From: an uncultured Rhodopila sp. | GTDB taxonomy: Bacteria > Pseudomonadota > Alphaproteobacteria > Acetobacterales > Acetobacteraceae | Assembly (NCBI RefSeq): GCF_903915725.1 | Contig: NZ_CAIWTY010000057.1 | Coordinates: forward strand, 1-64,000 | Length of the DNA: 64,000 nt | Reading direction: 5' to 3' | In this document: piece by piece, positions 7,445 to 14,977 of the stretch | Position numbering within the stretch: the first letter of the stretch is position 1 | How the letters are laid out: each line of letters begins with the position of its first letter | Program-made: the position numbers and the translations under genes | The notes under the pieces: generated by a model | Told to the model about the DNA's origin: nothing | The model's input: only the letters and a program-made list of their open reading frames with translations | The model's database searches: none

Positions 7445-8994
7445 TGACTGCCACCCGGCCGTGCGGGCTTTGTCTCGGGCGGCCGGGTCAGCAGCAGCAA
7501 CGGCAGCGCGGCGATAGCGAGCACCAGCATCAGCTTGAAATCATCGATATAGGCAATGATCCGGGCCTGCCGGGTGACCTCCATATTCAGCAGCCCGGCA
7601 CCCTGGGCCGTCCCGAGATCCCAGATCCGCGACGCCGCGCCGCTGTGCAGGGCGCGGTTGAACGGGGTCGCCTCGCCCGCCAGCACCGCATGATTGACCT
7701 GCGTGTTGATCTGCAACAGCGCGCCGGTCACAGATATGCCGATGGCACTGCCGAGATTGCGCACCAGGCTGTAGATGCCGGTGCCCTCGGTGCGCAGCGA
7801 TGCCGGCAGGGTGGCGAAGGTGATGATGTTGATGGGGATCGTGATGAACCCGAGGCTGACGCCCTGGATGAAGCCGGTGCGAATCACGCTCCATTCCGAA
7901 ATGTCCGGCGTCCAGGCGGTCATTTCGTACAAAGCATAGGCGCCGGTGGAAAAGCCGATGCAGACCAGTGTGCGGGCGCTGATTTTCCCCAGCAACCGCC
8001 CGCAGATCAGCGCGGCGAGCATCAGCCCGGCGCCGCGCGGCGCCAGAACCACGCCCGCGGTAACGACGGGATAATTCATCAAGGTTTGCAGATACGGCGC
8101 CAGCAGCGCCAGGGTCGCATACATGATCATGCCGTTGGTGAAGTACAGCACCAGGCCGACAACGAAATTCATGTCGGCGAACAGTTTCGGCGACAGGAAA
8201 GGCCGCTGCGCCAGGGAGAACTGGACGAGAAACACGTAAAGCCCGAGGCCGCTCAGGCAGGCTTCGATGATGATTTCATTCGATCCGAACCAGTCCAGCG
8301 TTTCGCCGCGGTCGAGCATGGTCTGGAACGCGCCGATGGCGAGGCTCAGGGCGCCAAAGCCGATCCAATCGAGGCGGACTGAACCGCCGGGGGGAGATTC
8401 TTTTAGAAAGGTCAGCAAACCGATGGCGGTCAACACGCCAAGCGGAACATTGATATAAAACACCCAGCGCCAACTATAGTTTTCCGTCAGCCACCCGCCG
8501 AGGATCGGCCCCAGTATAGGCCCGATCATAACGCCCATGGTCCAGATGGACATGGCGCGAGCGCGTTGCGCAACCGGATAGATATCGTACATCACCGCCT
8601 GCGACAGCGGCACCAGGGCGGCGCCGAACATGCCTTGCAGGACGCGGAAAACCACGATCTGGGTCAACGACTGCGCCAGGCCGCACAGCACCGAAGCGAT
8701 GGTGAAGCCGGCAACGGCGGTCACAAACAGCCGCGTTCGCCCGAACCGCGCGGCGAGAAATCCGGTCGGCGCCGTCATAATTGCCGCTGCGACGATATAG
8801 CTGGTCAGCACCCAGTTGATCTGCTCCTGGCTGGCCGACATCGCCCCCTGCATATAGGGCAGAGCAACGTTCGCGATGGTGCTGTCGAGCGACTGCATCA
8901 GTGTTGCAACAATCGTGCAGATCGTAACAATCAGCCGGTTCGCCGTGCCGCCGGGCACCGCCGGATCGCGGACATCGGCCCGGGCCGCCGTCAT
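7441..8994 (-). CDS. emrB: DHA2-family drug/proton antiporter (EmrB/QacA type)
   Basis: A 517-residue inner-membrane MFS transporter with about 14 predicted helices. The DHA2 signature LMQSLDSTIANVALPYMQG is in helix 1, the MFS loop motif is at GFLAARFGRTRLF, and motif C (GPILGPILGGWL) follows. It exports drugs or organic anions using the proton gradient. It starts within the stop of the upstream MarR gene (4-base overlap), so it is the second gene of a marR-emrB operon and is probably induced when MarR binds a ligand. No membrane-fusion partner is in this operon; a close paralogue with one lies at 16931. Confidence 0.92.
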   Translation of the reverse strand: MTAARADVRDPAVPGGTANRLIVTICTIVATLMQSLDSTIANVALPYMQGAMSASQEQINWVLTSYIVAAAIMTAPTGFLAARFGRTRLFVTAVAGFTIASVLCGLAQSLTQIVVFRVLQGMFGAALVPLSQAVMYDIYPVAQRARAMSIWTMGVMIGPILGPILGGWLTENYSWRWVFYINVPLGVLTAIGLLTFLKESPPGGSVRLDWIGFGALSLAIGAFQTMLDRGETLDWFGSNEIIIEACLSGLGLYVFLVQFSLAQRPFLSPKLFADMNFVVGLVLYFTNGMIMYATLALLAPYLQTLMNYPVVTAGVVLAPRGAGLMLAALICGRLLGKISARTLVCIGFSTGAYALYEMTAWTPDISEWSVIRTGFIQGVSLGFITIPINIITFATLPASLRTEGTGIYSLVRNLGSAIGISVTGALLQINTQVNHAVLAGEATPFNRALHSGAASRIWDLGTAQGAGLLNMEVTRQARIIAYIDDFKLMLVLAIAALPLLLLTRPPETKPARPGGSH

Positions 8995-9440
8995 GCCTGC
9001 GCCTTCGCCAGGTTCAGGCAGACCCGGTCCAGCACGCGAGTGGCGATTTCGATGTCCTCGTCCGACAGGCCGGCGAGGGCCGCGGTGCGGACCTCGCGGG
9101 AGGCGGCTTCGACCTGATCGATGATCGCCAGCCCTTGCGCTGTTGGCGTGATCGACTTGGCCCGGCGGTCGCCGTCTTCCTCGCGCCGTTCGATCAGTTC
9201 GGCGGCTACGAGAGCGTCAAGCACACGCACGACGGATGAACCATCCAGCGCCAGCGAGGCGGCGAGATCCTTCTGCCGCATGGGTGTTGGCGCGCGGGCG
9301 ATATGGATCAGCGGCAACCAGGTTGCCTCGGTCAGGCCGAACGGTTGCAGGCGGCGGTCCACGGCGCGCCGCCATTGCCGTGCGGCCCGGGCGATCAGGC
9401 TGGCGAGGCCGTCGCGGCGCTGTTGCTGCGTGGGCGGCAT
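8991..9440 (-). CDS. MarR family transcriptional regulator
   Basis: A 149-residue winged-helix regulator. The recognition region reads MRQKDLAASLALDGSSVVRVLDALVAAELIERREEDGDRRAKSI-type sequence (DGSSVVRVLDAL helix, then the DRRA wing), which is diagnostic of MarR. It is predicted to repress its own operon with the downstream EmrB exporter, with which it overlaps by 4 bases. An imperfect palindrome 14 bases upstream of the start is a likely operator. The ligand is unknown, probably a phenolic or lipophilic export substrate. Confidence 0.93.
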   Translation of the reverse strand: MPPTQQQRRDGLASLIARAARQWRRAVDRRLQPFGLTEATWLPLIHIARAPTPMRQKDLAASLALDGSSVVRVLDALVAAELIERREEDGDRRAKSITPTAQGLAIIDQVEAASREVRTAALAGLSDEDIEIATRVLDRVCLNLAKAQA

Positions 9441-9453
9441 CGGGGTTTCCGAT

Positions 9454-9486
9454 TAGATGGTGTGCCAATATATGGTACGTCATCTA
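9454..9486 (-). promoter_or_regulatory. Putative MarR operator
   Basis: A 33-base imperfect palindrome centred at 9470: outer arms TAGATG (9454-9459) and CATCTA (9481-9486) are exact complements, with further paired GT and CCA positions inside and an AT-rich centre. It lies 14 bases upstream of the MarR start codon, the usual place for an autoregulatory site, and overlaps plausible -10 sequence on the minus strand. Confidence 0.5.
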
Positions 9487-9535
9487 TCCGGGCAAGCCGC
9501 GATCCTTCGTTGCCGGGCAGCGGTCCTGCACTTTG

Positions 9536-9626
9536 TGTCATGGCCGGATTTAGTCCGGCCATCCACGACTTTGCTTCCGCGGAGACCGCAAGTCATGGAT
9601 GGCCGGGATAAGCCCGGCCATGACAC
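9536..9626. repeat. Intergenic hairpin repeat (copy B)
   Basis: Both halves are near-perfect palindromes: CATGGCCGGA / TCCGGCCAT (9540-9562) and GATGGCCGGG / CCCGGCCATGAC (9598-9623), separated by a CCACGACTTTGC segment. The whole unit starts with GTCATGG and ends with CCATGACA, making it an overall inverted repeat. It lies between the MarR operon and the NHL-repeat gene. Confidence 0.85.
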
Positions 9627-9639
9627 AGTAACGACTCCC

Positions 9640-10596
9640 TTACCCCAGCCGCCGGAACTTCCGCAGCGAGCGCAGGTTCTCCGGCCTTGGCTCCTGCGGG
9701 AACGCCTGCGGCCACTGCGTCCACGCGACCTCGCCGACATACAGATCCCCTCGGCTGTCCACGCACAACCCGTGCGGCGCCAGGAACTGGTCCACGCCCA
9801 GACCGGGGCAGAGACCACCCAGCCGCGACAGCCGCTTGCCGGTATGATCGACGATCGTCACCCGCGGCCCGAGATTCGGCACGTCGCGGTTCACCGGCTG
9901 CACCGGACCCAGTTCTCCAATGTAACAGACGGGACATTTCCCGCCCGGCATGAACAACCCGCACGGGCGATGCAGGTTGTTCCATTGAGTCTCATACCGC
10001 CCGTTGCCGTCAAACACCTGCACCCGGTGATTCTCCCGGTCCGCGACATAGACCCAGCCATCGGCGTCGCAGGCGATGTTGTGCGGGATGTTGAACTCCC
10101 CCGGATCGGTTCCCGGGCCGCCCCAGGACAGCAGCATCCGGCCGTCGGGGGCATATTTATGCACTCGCGCGTTGCCGTAGCCATCCGAGACGTAGATCTC
10201 CCCGTTCGGCGCCATCGCGGTGTGGGTGCAGCGGTGGAACGGCTCGCCGCTCATGTATGGCGCGGGCTGACCGGACACGCCGAGGGTCAGCAGCACCTTG
10301 CCGTCAACGGTGCATTGCCGCACCGTGTGGTCGCCGTCGTCGGTCAGCCACAACGTCCCGTCCGGAGCAACGGACACGCCGTGGGCGCGGGGGAATACGC
10401 CCTCCCCCCAACTGCGCAGGAAGTTGCCGTCCCGGTCGAACACGATCATCGGGTGCTCGCCGCGGTTGAAGACGTAGACGTTGTCGTTGGCGTCCACGCC
10501 GACGCCGCCGATCTCCCTGAACGACCAGCCGGGCGGCAGTTTCGCCCAGTCTTCGACGGGTTCGTAGGCGTATTCGCCGCTGCCCAGGGTCACCAT
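9640..10596 (-). CDS. NHL-repeat beta-propeller protein (peptidyl-alpha-hydroxyglycine lyase-like)
   Basis: A 318-residue protein of NHL-type repeats, each with the pattern VxVAPDGTLWLTDDGDHTVRQ or CDADGWVYVADRENHRVQVFD; about six blades are visible, as in the lyase domain of peptidylglycine alpha-amidating enzymes. Bacterial relatives are mostly uncharacterised, often acting as 6-bladed lactonase- or lyase-like enzymes. There is no signal peptide. The start at 10596 has GGGAGGAAAG just upstream; the frame stays open to 10752 only because it runs into a hairpin repeat. Confidence 0.85.
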   Translation of the reverse strand: MVTLGSGEYAYEPVEDWAKLPPGWSFREIGGVGVDANDNVYVFNRGEHPMIVFDRDGNFLRSWGEGVFPRAHGVSVAPDGTLWLTDDGDHTVRQCTVDGKVLLTLGVSGQPAPYMSGEPFHRCTHTAMAPNGEIYVSDGYGNARVHKYAPDGRMLLSWGGPGTDPGEFNIPHNIACDADGWVYVADRENHRVQVFDGNGRYETQWNNLHRPCGLFMPGGKCPVCYIGELGPVQPVNRDVPNLGPRVTIVDHTGKRLSRLGGLCPGLGVDQFLAPHGLCVDSRGDLYVGEVAWTQWPQAFPQEPRPENLRSLRKFRRLG

Positions 10597-10674
10597 GGCT
10601 TTCCTCCCGTTTGCCTTGTCAGGGAAGGCTGCCACGGGACCCGGGGTTCGGCCAGAGGATCGACCCTTACGTCG

Positions 10675-10760
10675 TGCCGACGCAGGGCCGACACCCGCGC
10701 CCCCGCCGCAACCGGCACCGCAAGGCGTGGATGGTGCGCCTGCGCGCACCATGACGGGGA
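10675..10760. repeat. Intergenic hairpin repeat (copy C)
   Basis: Nearly the same as the unit at 1-92: GCCGACGCAGG at the left, CACCGCAAGGCGTGGATGG in the middle, and the hairpin GGTGCGC / GCGCACC ending in CATGACGGGG. It lies just upstream of the NHL-repeat gene and creates a false N-terminal extension of that gene and a false ORF. Confidence 0.85.
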
Positions 10761-10852
10761 AAAGCGCAGCGGCGGGACTGCTGCTGTAACACCCAAGGGG
10801 CCTGCGTCTGACATGACGGCAGCGAGCCGACCAATATAGGTGCGAGCTGGAC

Positions 10853-11407
10853 CTACTCCGCCGCGTCGCGCCGCAGTTTATCGGCGAATTGCTTGCGGAA
10901 TTTCACCACTTTCGGCGCCACCACCACCTGGCAGTAGCCGCTGAACGGGTTGCGGGCGAAGTAGTCGTGGTGCTCGGGTTCCGCCGGGTAAAACACCGTC
11001 AACGGATCGATCTGCGTCACCAGCTTGCCGGGCCAGATCCTGGCATCCGTGATCTCCTGCATCACCGCCCGCGCGGTCGCCGCCTGGGCGTCCGACTGCG
11101 TCAGGATGATCGAGCGGTACTGCGTCCCGACATCGTTCCCCTGCCTGTCCTTCGTCGTCGGATCATGGATCGCGAAGAACACCCGCAGCAGATCGGCGTA
11201 AGCAAGCTCGGCCGGGTCGAACGTCACCTGCACCACCTCGGCATGGCCGGTGCGCCCGCCGCAGACCGCCTTGTAGCTCGGGTTGGCGACCTCGCCTCCG
11301 GCATAGCCGGACATCACCGAGGTGACGCCGCGAAGGTCCTTGAACACCGCCTCCAGGCACCAGAAGCATCCGCCGCCCAGGGTAGCCGTTTCCTGTGTCG
11401 CGCTCAT
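10853..11407 (-). CDS. msrA: Peptide-methionine (S)-S-oxide reductase
   Basis: A 184-residue MsrA that reduces methionine-S-sulfoxide in proteins. The active-site motif GGGCFWCLEAVF is at residues 11-22, with Cys at about position 14 as the nucleophile. GYAGG, GHAEVVQVTFDP and the C-terminal EPEHHDYFARNP stretch are all conserved. A candidate resolving Cys occurs in SGYCQV. The length is normal and the start at 11407 gives the standard N-terminus. It is a single gene with no MsrB partner beside it. Confidence 0.95.
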   Translation of the reverse strand: MSATQETATLGGGCFWCLEAVFKDLRGVTSVMSGYAGGEVANPSYKAVCGGRTGHAEVVQVTFDPAELAYADLLRVFFAIHDPTTKDRQGNDVGTQYRSIILTQSDAQAATARAVMQEITDARIWPGKLVTQIDPLTVFYPAEPEHHDYFARNPFSGYCQVVVAPKVVKFRKQFADKLRRDAAE

Positions 11408-11527
11408 GCGCCGCTCGCTCCATTCAATGTGACGGAACCGTATATGGGGTCTGCTGGCGCGTCATGCAGGGCTGCGCGATCCGATTGATGCCCGCGTTAC
11501 GGATCATTTACATTCCGGTAATGACAT

Positions 11528-11541
11528 TGTTATGATGATCC
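11528..11541 (+). promoter_or_regulatory. Putative extended -10 promoter of the TNT toxin gene
   Basis: TG-T-TATGAT (11528-11536) matches an extended -10 element in a short AT-rich stretch about 85 bases upstream of the toxin start. GGATCAT (11501-11507) and ATGATCC (11535-11541) form a 7-base inverted repeat that overlaps it, a possible operator. Confidence 0.4.
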
Positions 11542-11621
11542 GCCCGGTTGTGCCGGCGCGGCGGAGTCCGCGCGCGGGCCGGGCGCGTGCAACCCAAGCT
11601 TGCGTAAAGGTCCATTACACA

Positions 11622-12149
11622 ATGAACCGATTCCTTCGACCCGCCTTGCTCGCCCTGGCCCTGGCCGGAGCGGCCGTGGCCGCCCCGGTGCAGGCCCAGA
11701 CCGGCCCTGCCCCGTCGGATTTCCCCGCCACTCTGCGCTGGGACCTGGTGCCCACCTGGATCCAGTGGGCCAGCCAGAAGGCCGACATCAAATGGCCGCC
11801 GAATGACGGCTGCGCCGCCGCGCCGGTGGCAAAGGTGCTCGCCCCGGGCCAATTGATCGACCGGTTCGGCAGCGAGGGCGGCACGTTCTTCTCCCCCCGG
11901 GGCGAAAGCTTCGCCTCGCGCGCCGTGCCGTATGTGTGCAAGGCGATGGACTACCGCGTGTATAAAGTGCTCAAACCCATTCCGGTAAAGTCCTGTAAGG
12001 CGGCGGCGTGGTTCAGTGAACCGGGCGGTGCCGAGCAGGTGCAAACAGCCGATCCCGCTTACAAGCTGGTGGCGGGCGGCAGCATCGAGGCGGTGACTTA
12101 TGTTGTTGGCGGAAGCAGTGGCCCGTCTCCGCAGTGCGGGCGTCCCTGA
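11622..12149 (+). CDS. Secreted TNT-domain toxin (NAD+ glycohydrolase type)
   Basis: A 175-residue protein with a signal peptide (MNRFLRPALLALALAGAAVA, cleavage likely after VQA) and one TNT domain (formerly DUF4237), residues about 70-145. The family pattern is clear: APGQLIDRFGSEGGTFFSP, then SFASRAVP, VYKVLKPIPV and WFSEPGG-x-EQ. Arg81, Arg100 and Gln139 match the NAD+-binding and catalytic positions of Mycobacterium tuberculosis tuberculosis necrotizing toxin. The expected activity is NAD+ hydrolysis. There is no large delivery domain; the signal peptide and four Cys residues suggest a periplasmic or exported, possibly disulfide-bonded, protein. The start at 11622 has AAAGG upstream. The overlapping next gene may be its immunity factor. 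Confidence 0.85.
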   Translation: MNRFLRPALLALALAGAAVAAPVQAQTGPAPSDFPATLRWDLVPTWIQWASQKADIKWPPNDGCAAAPVAKVLAPGQLIDRFGSEGGTFFSPRGESFASRAVPYVCKAMDYRVYKVLKPIPVKSCKAAAWFSEPGGAEQVQTADPAYKLVAGGSIEAVTYVVGGSSGPSPQCGRP

Positions 12150-12363
12150 TTATCTTTACGTCACCGATGGCGGGTTGGGGACCGGCGAATGCGTCGGGAT
12201 CGAGCCCGTCCCCGGTGGCGGCTGGTCGGTCTACTACAGCGAGCGGGGACGCAAATCCCCGCTCGAGACCTATCCGGATGAGGACAGCGCCTGCCGCGGT
12301 TTGCTGCGGCAGGTGGACCGCATGATGCGCGACAGCGGCCGGGGCGGCGTGCCGGGGGCGTAG
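12100..12363 (+). CDS. Small acidic protein, candidate immunity factor for the TNT toxin
   Basis: An 87-residue cytoplasmic-type protein whose ATG lies 50 bases inside the toxin gene in another frame; GTG at 12118 is an alternative start. It contains the pattern GGGWSVYYSERGRKSPLETY followed by DEDSACRGLLRQV, a compact beta-strand then helix layout. I do not recognise a named family. The overlap and co-orientation, and the need for protection against an NAD+-degrading enzyme, suggest it neutralises the toxin. That role is inferred from position only. It ends 3 bases before the convergent traM-like gene. Confidence 0.6.
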   Translation: MLLAEAVARLRSAGVPDYLYVTDGGLGTGECVGIEPVPGGGWSVYYSERGRKSPLETYPDEDSACRGLLRQVDRMMRDSGRGGVPGA

Positions 12364-12366
12364 CCG

Positions 12367-12777
12367 CTATCCCGCGAACAGCCTGACAAGTGTGCTGAAC
12401 GCGGCCGCCAGGGCCGCCAGCGAGCAAACGACCGCGGCGATCGTCGCGCGCCTGGTCCGACGGGCTGCGATAGCCGACTGGAGTTGTACTTCCCGGGCAT
12501 CGATCAGGATGCGCGTGGCGGCGGCCTCCCCGGCTTCCCTGATCCGCTCGGCCGCCCATTCGCCGGCCTTGGTGACGATCGCTTCGGCTTTTGCCTGCGC
12601 CTCGGCTTCCGTCGCCGCGGCCTGGCTCATGGCGTCGGCGACGACCTGCCGGAGTTCTCCCTTCGCCTCCTCCAGCATGGCTTCCGAAATCGTCGCCAGC
12701 ACGAAGACCGGGTCGTTCGGGTCAACCCGGAAATGATGCTTCTTTTCGACGATCCCGATCAGGGTTTCCCGGTCCAT
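12367..12777 (-). CDS. traM: TraM-like conjugal transfer protein (RP4 type)
   Basis: A 136-residue protein with an N-terminal segment LIGIVEKKHHFRVDPNDPVFV resembling RP4/R751 TraM, a long Ala/Glu-rich coiled coil (residues about 35-100) and a C-terminal membrane helix (AAVVCSLAALAAAFSTLVRL). In IncP plasmids TraM accompanies TraK and TraL in the Tra1 region next to oriT. Here the traM start lies 3 bases after the traL stop, so they are co-transcribed. No relaxase or mating-pair genes are in the window, so its job here is unclear. Confidence 0.75.
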   Translation of the reverse strand: MDRETLIGIVEKKHHFRVDPNDPVFVLATISEAMLEEAKGELRQVVADAMSQAAATEAEAQAKAEAIVTKAGEWAAERIREAGEAAATRILIDAREVQLQSAIAARRTRRATIAAVVCSLAALAAAFSTLVRLFAG

Positions 12778-12780
12778 CGG

Positions 12781-13614
12781 TCAGATCGAACCCATGATGG
12801 CGTCGAGCTGCTCGAACACGGCGCGGCGGACCTGCGAGAGGCGGGATTTCGCGACGATCTTGAACTCCGGGCTGGCGATCGCCTCTTCAAACAGCACCTG
12901 ACGGGCCAGCATGGTTGCCACGTCCCGGCCATGCGTCAGGGGATCGAGCGGTGCGAGGTGCACCACCGCGGCGATGCGTCCCTTGTTATCCTGGTAGGCG
13001 CGCGTCTCTTCGAAACTCAGTCCGTCCGCCTCGAACGGGCCGGCGTATTCGTTCACCCAGACGACGACCGGCACCGAGGGCGGAAACTGCCCGAGCAAGG
13101 CGGCCATGCCGCGCAGGGTATCGAGCGCCACCTGTCCACCGACGACGACAGTATGAAGCACCAGGCGGCGGTTGTATTGTTGCAAAATCGATGCAATTTC
13201 GTTGCTGACCAGATAGCGCGCCATTGGCAGGAAGCTGGCCGCGCCGTTGTCGATGACGGAGGCGCCTGATCCGGTCACCGCGGCCTCGATCAGCCCATCC
13301 ACCCCGTCCGTATTAATCCTATCCTCATTCAACAGTCTGATCGGCGTTGCCTCCAGGCCCGGGAAGGCGCTGAGGGTGCGGTTGATCGGGTCCGTATCGA
13401 AGGCCAGCACCGGCAGGTTGTTCGCCTGATGCCACTGGATCAACAGGGAGGCGATGAAGCTTTTGCCGACACCGCCCTTGCCCTGCATGACGCAGTGGAC
13501 ATCGCGCCGCTTAGCCGTTTCGGTTGCCGCCGGGGCCGATGAGCTTGTCGCGGTCCGCGCCCTTGTCCGCCGGGTCGAAGTCGAAGGTTCTGCGGGCTTG
13601 ATCGTGTCTGACAT
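12781..13614 (-). CDS. traL: TraL-like P-loop ATPase (RP4 type)
   Basis: A 277-residue ParA/MinD-superfamily ATPase. The deviant Walker A motif QGKGGVGKSFIASLL lies at residues about 44-58, with DTDPINRTL, IDNGAASFLPM and HTVVVGGQ motifs matching RP4 TraL closely in order; the C-terminus (RRAVFEQLDAI) also matches. The first 40 residues are Thr/Ser/Ala-rich and absent from RP4 TraL; an internal ATG at 13488 would remove them, but TAGGGA lies 8 bases before 13614. It overlaps the traK 3' end by 104 bases. Role in RP4 is auxiliary to DNA transfer. Confidence 0.82.
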   Translation of the reverse strand: MSDTIKPAEPSTSTRRTRARTATSSSAPAATETAKRRDVHCVMQGKGGVGKSFIASLLIQWHQANNLPVLAFDTDPINRTLSAFPGLEATPIRLLNEDRINTDGVDGLIEAAVTGSGASVIDNGAASFLPMARYLVSNEIASILQQYNRRLVLHTVVVGGQVALDTLRGMAALLGQFPPSVPVVVWVNEYAGPFEADGLSFEETRAYQDNKGRIAAVVHLAPLDPLTHGRDVATMLARQVLFEEAIASPEFKIVAKSRLSQVRRAVFEQLDAIMGSI

Positions 13615-13870
13615 GCGCGGTCCCTAGAATCTGGCGGAGTGGCCTGACGATTTCCGCCGGCGGAGCTGGAATGGTTGCCGAACGTTCCGCCTCAAGATGG
13701 TTGCGCACCTGGCGGCGAAACTGGCTATAGCCGATCGTGGCTGGATCGATGAATTTTTGGTAGATGCGGGTGAGCGGCCATTTTTCGCTGAGTGCGCCGG
13801 CGATTTCCGGCCACTTGGCGGAGACCTCGATCCGTCCGTCACCCCATCGCGCCCGGGATTTCGCCGCCAT
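13511..13870 (-). CDS. traK: TraK-like oriT-binding protein (RP4 type)
   Basis: A 119-residue basic protein. Residues about 15-60 show the TraK helix pattern (EIAGALSEKWPLTRIYQKFI, then GYSQFRRQVRNHL), and the C-terminus ends in the family's FDFDPADKG-x4-KLI tail, which resembles the end of RP4 TraK. RP4 TraK binds intrinsically curved DNA at oriT. It is the first gene of a traK-traL-traM block in the plasmid order. No RP4-like nick region was found in the 80 bases upstream. The start has only a weak GGAG site. Confidence 0.72.
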   Translation of the reverse strand: MAAKSRARWGDGRIEVSAKWPEIAGALSEKWPLTRIYQKFIDPATIGYSQFRRQVRNHLEAERSATIPAPPAEIVRPLRQILGTAHVRHDQARRTFDFDPADKGADRDKLIGPGGNRNG

Positions 13871-13949
13871 CTGCTTTTCGGACTCCGTGTGCGATCATCG
13901 GCCTTGCCGCGCAAAGATAGGCTGAGTCGCGCAGAGCGGGCAAGCTGGC

Positions 13950-14225
13950 TTATGGTCTCGTTTCGGCGCTCAGGCGCTGCGCCGCCGCGGTGCCCGACGG
14001 GGTCAGTTGCAAATGCCAGTGACACTGAAGCGCCCCGGCGGGCAGGCGTACGGGGTCATGGATCAGTTGTTCGGCCACGGCCTCGGCGACGGCGGATTGC
14101 CAGAGGCCGGGGGACGCGTCGCCGCCGGCGGCTTCAGCCAGCAGGCTCAGGCCGGCATCCGCGTCCGGAGCGCGGATTTGCCGGTGCGCCAGGGTTAGCA
14201 GCAATTGTTCGGTCAGCGGCGTCAC
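13950..14225 (-). CDS. Hypothetical protein, possible small winged-helix-like protein
   Basis: A 91-residue protein starting with GTG at 14225, which overlaps the upstream GNAT stop (GTGA). An ATG frame at 14300 would run into the GNAT gene. It begins TPLTEQLLLTLAHRQI and ends LQLTPSGTAAAQRL, the latter resembling the end of winged-helix domains, but no family is recognised. The tight coupling suggests joint expression with the GNAT gene; traK follows 80 bases downstream on the same strand. Confidence 0.6.
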   Translation of the reverse strand: MTPLTEQLLLTLAHRQIRAPDADAGLSLLAEAAGGDASPGLWQSAVAEAVAEQLIHDPVRLPAGALQCHWHLQLTPSGTAAAQRLSAETRP

Positions 14226-14512
14226 GGCCCGGCGTCCGGTTCGGCGACGATATCGGCGAATTCCGGATGACAGGCGATAAATGCGGCGATGAACGCGCAC
14301 TCGGGAACCACTTTCAGGCCCCGGCGGCGGATATCCCGGAGCACCGAACGGGCCAGTGCCGAACCGACGCCCTGTCCTTCCAGAGCTGGTGGCACCTCGG
14401 TGTGTTTGAGCACGATGTTGTGCGCCCGGCGGGCATAAGTTACGAATGCGGTTTTACCGCCGACGGCCATTTCATAACGATGACGATCTGGGTTATCGGC
14501 GGCTTCGGGCAT
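14222..14512 (-). CDS. GNAT-like small N-acetyltransferase (YjdJ type)
   Basis: A 96-residue single-domain protein of the short GNAT_2/YjdJ group. The acyl-CoA-binding loop is seen as EGQGVGSALARSVLRDI, preceded by the strand-turn VLKHTEVPPAL and followed by VVPECAFIAAFIACHPEF, which is characteristic of this group. Such proteins are likely small-molecule or protein acetyltransferases with unknown substrates. It is followed by an overlapping small gene. Confidence 0.85.
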   Translation of the reverse strand: MPEAADNPDRHRYEMAVGGKTAFVTYARRAHNIVLKHTEVPPALEGQGVGSALARSVLRDIRRRGLKVVPECAFIAAFIACHPEFADIVAEPDAGP

Positions 14513-14539
14513 GCTGTGCCTCCCGGGTGCGGACGGGAT

Positions 14540-14809
14540 TTATCCCCGCCGTGCGTAGGCAAATCCCCGCAGGCCTGCTGCGTCAAGTGACACTCCGGGG
14601 TGCCTCCAGGATGGCAAAAGGTCTCGGACAGTTTTGCGAAGACGGGCAAAAATCGAGACCTGGACATTGTAATTCTGAACCGGCACGCTGGTCCGGCAGG
14701 CCGGGCAATAGGCGCCGGGCGACCGGGTTTCGCGAAAGCCGGTCAGGCCGCGCTGAAGTTTGATCACCGTCTCAGGCATCGTCGCGCCGCCGCATTTCGT
14801 GCATTTCAT
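14540..14809 (-). CDS. Zinc-ribbon protein
   Basis: An 89-residue protein with two CxxC knuckles: CTKCGG at residues 3-8 and CPACR about 30 residues later, the arrangement of a zinc ribbon. The rest is basic and contains no recognised domain. The ATG at 14809 follows AAGGGGAAC at a good distance. The frame is open for a long way upstream but without homology. Function unknown; nucleic-acid or protein binding is possible. Confidence 0.65.
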   Translation of the reverse strand: MKCTKCGGATMPETVIKLQRGLTGFRETRSPGAYCPACRTSVPVQNYNVQVSIFARLRKTVRDLLPSWRHPGVSLDAAGLRGFAYARRG

Positions 14810-14977
14810 CGTCTGTTCCCCTTTTTCCCTCAGCGAGAGCCATCCTACGCGGTTCATCGAACACAACAAGAACATTCGGTGCGGCGAGCAGCGAAATGCC
14901 AGGCTGTGGCAACCGCGCCACAGTGGCGTTTGCGGGCCGCGGGCGGCATTGCCCGCCTGCGCGGAACCGGATAGGCC

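Noticed and set aside
13871-13949. A possible oriT upstream of traK
   Set aside because: The 79 bases contain no RP4-like nick sequence or nearby inverted repeat of the expected kind, and no relaxase gene is present.
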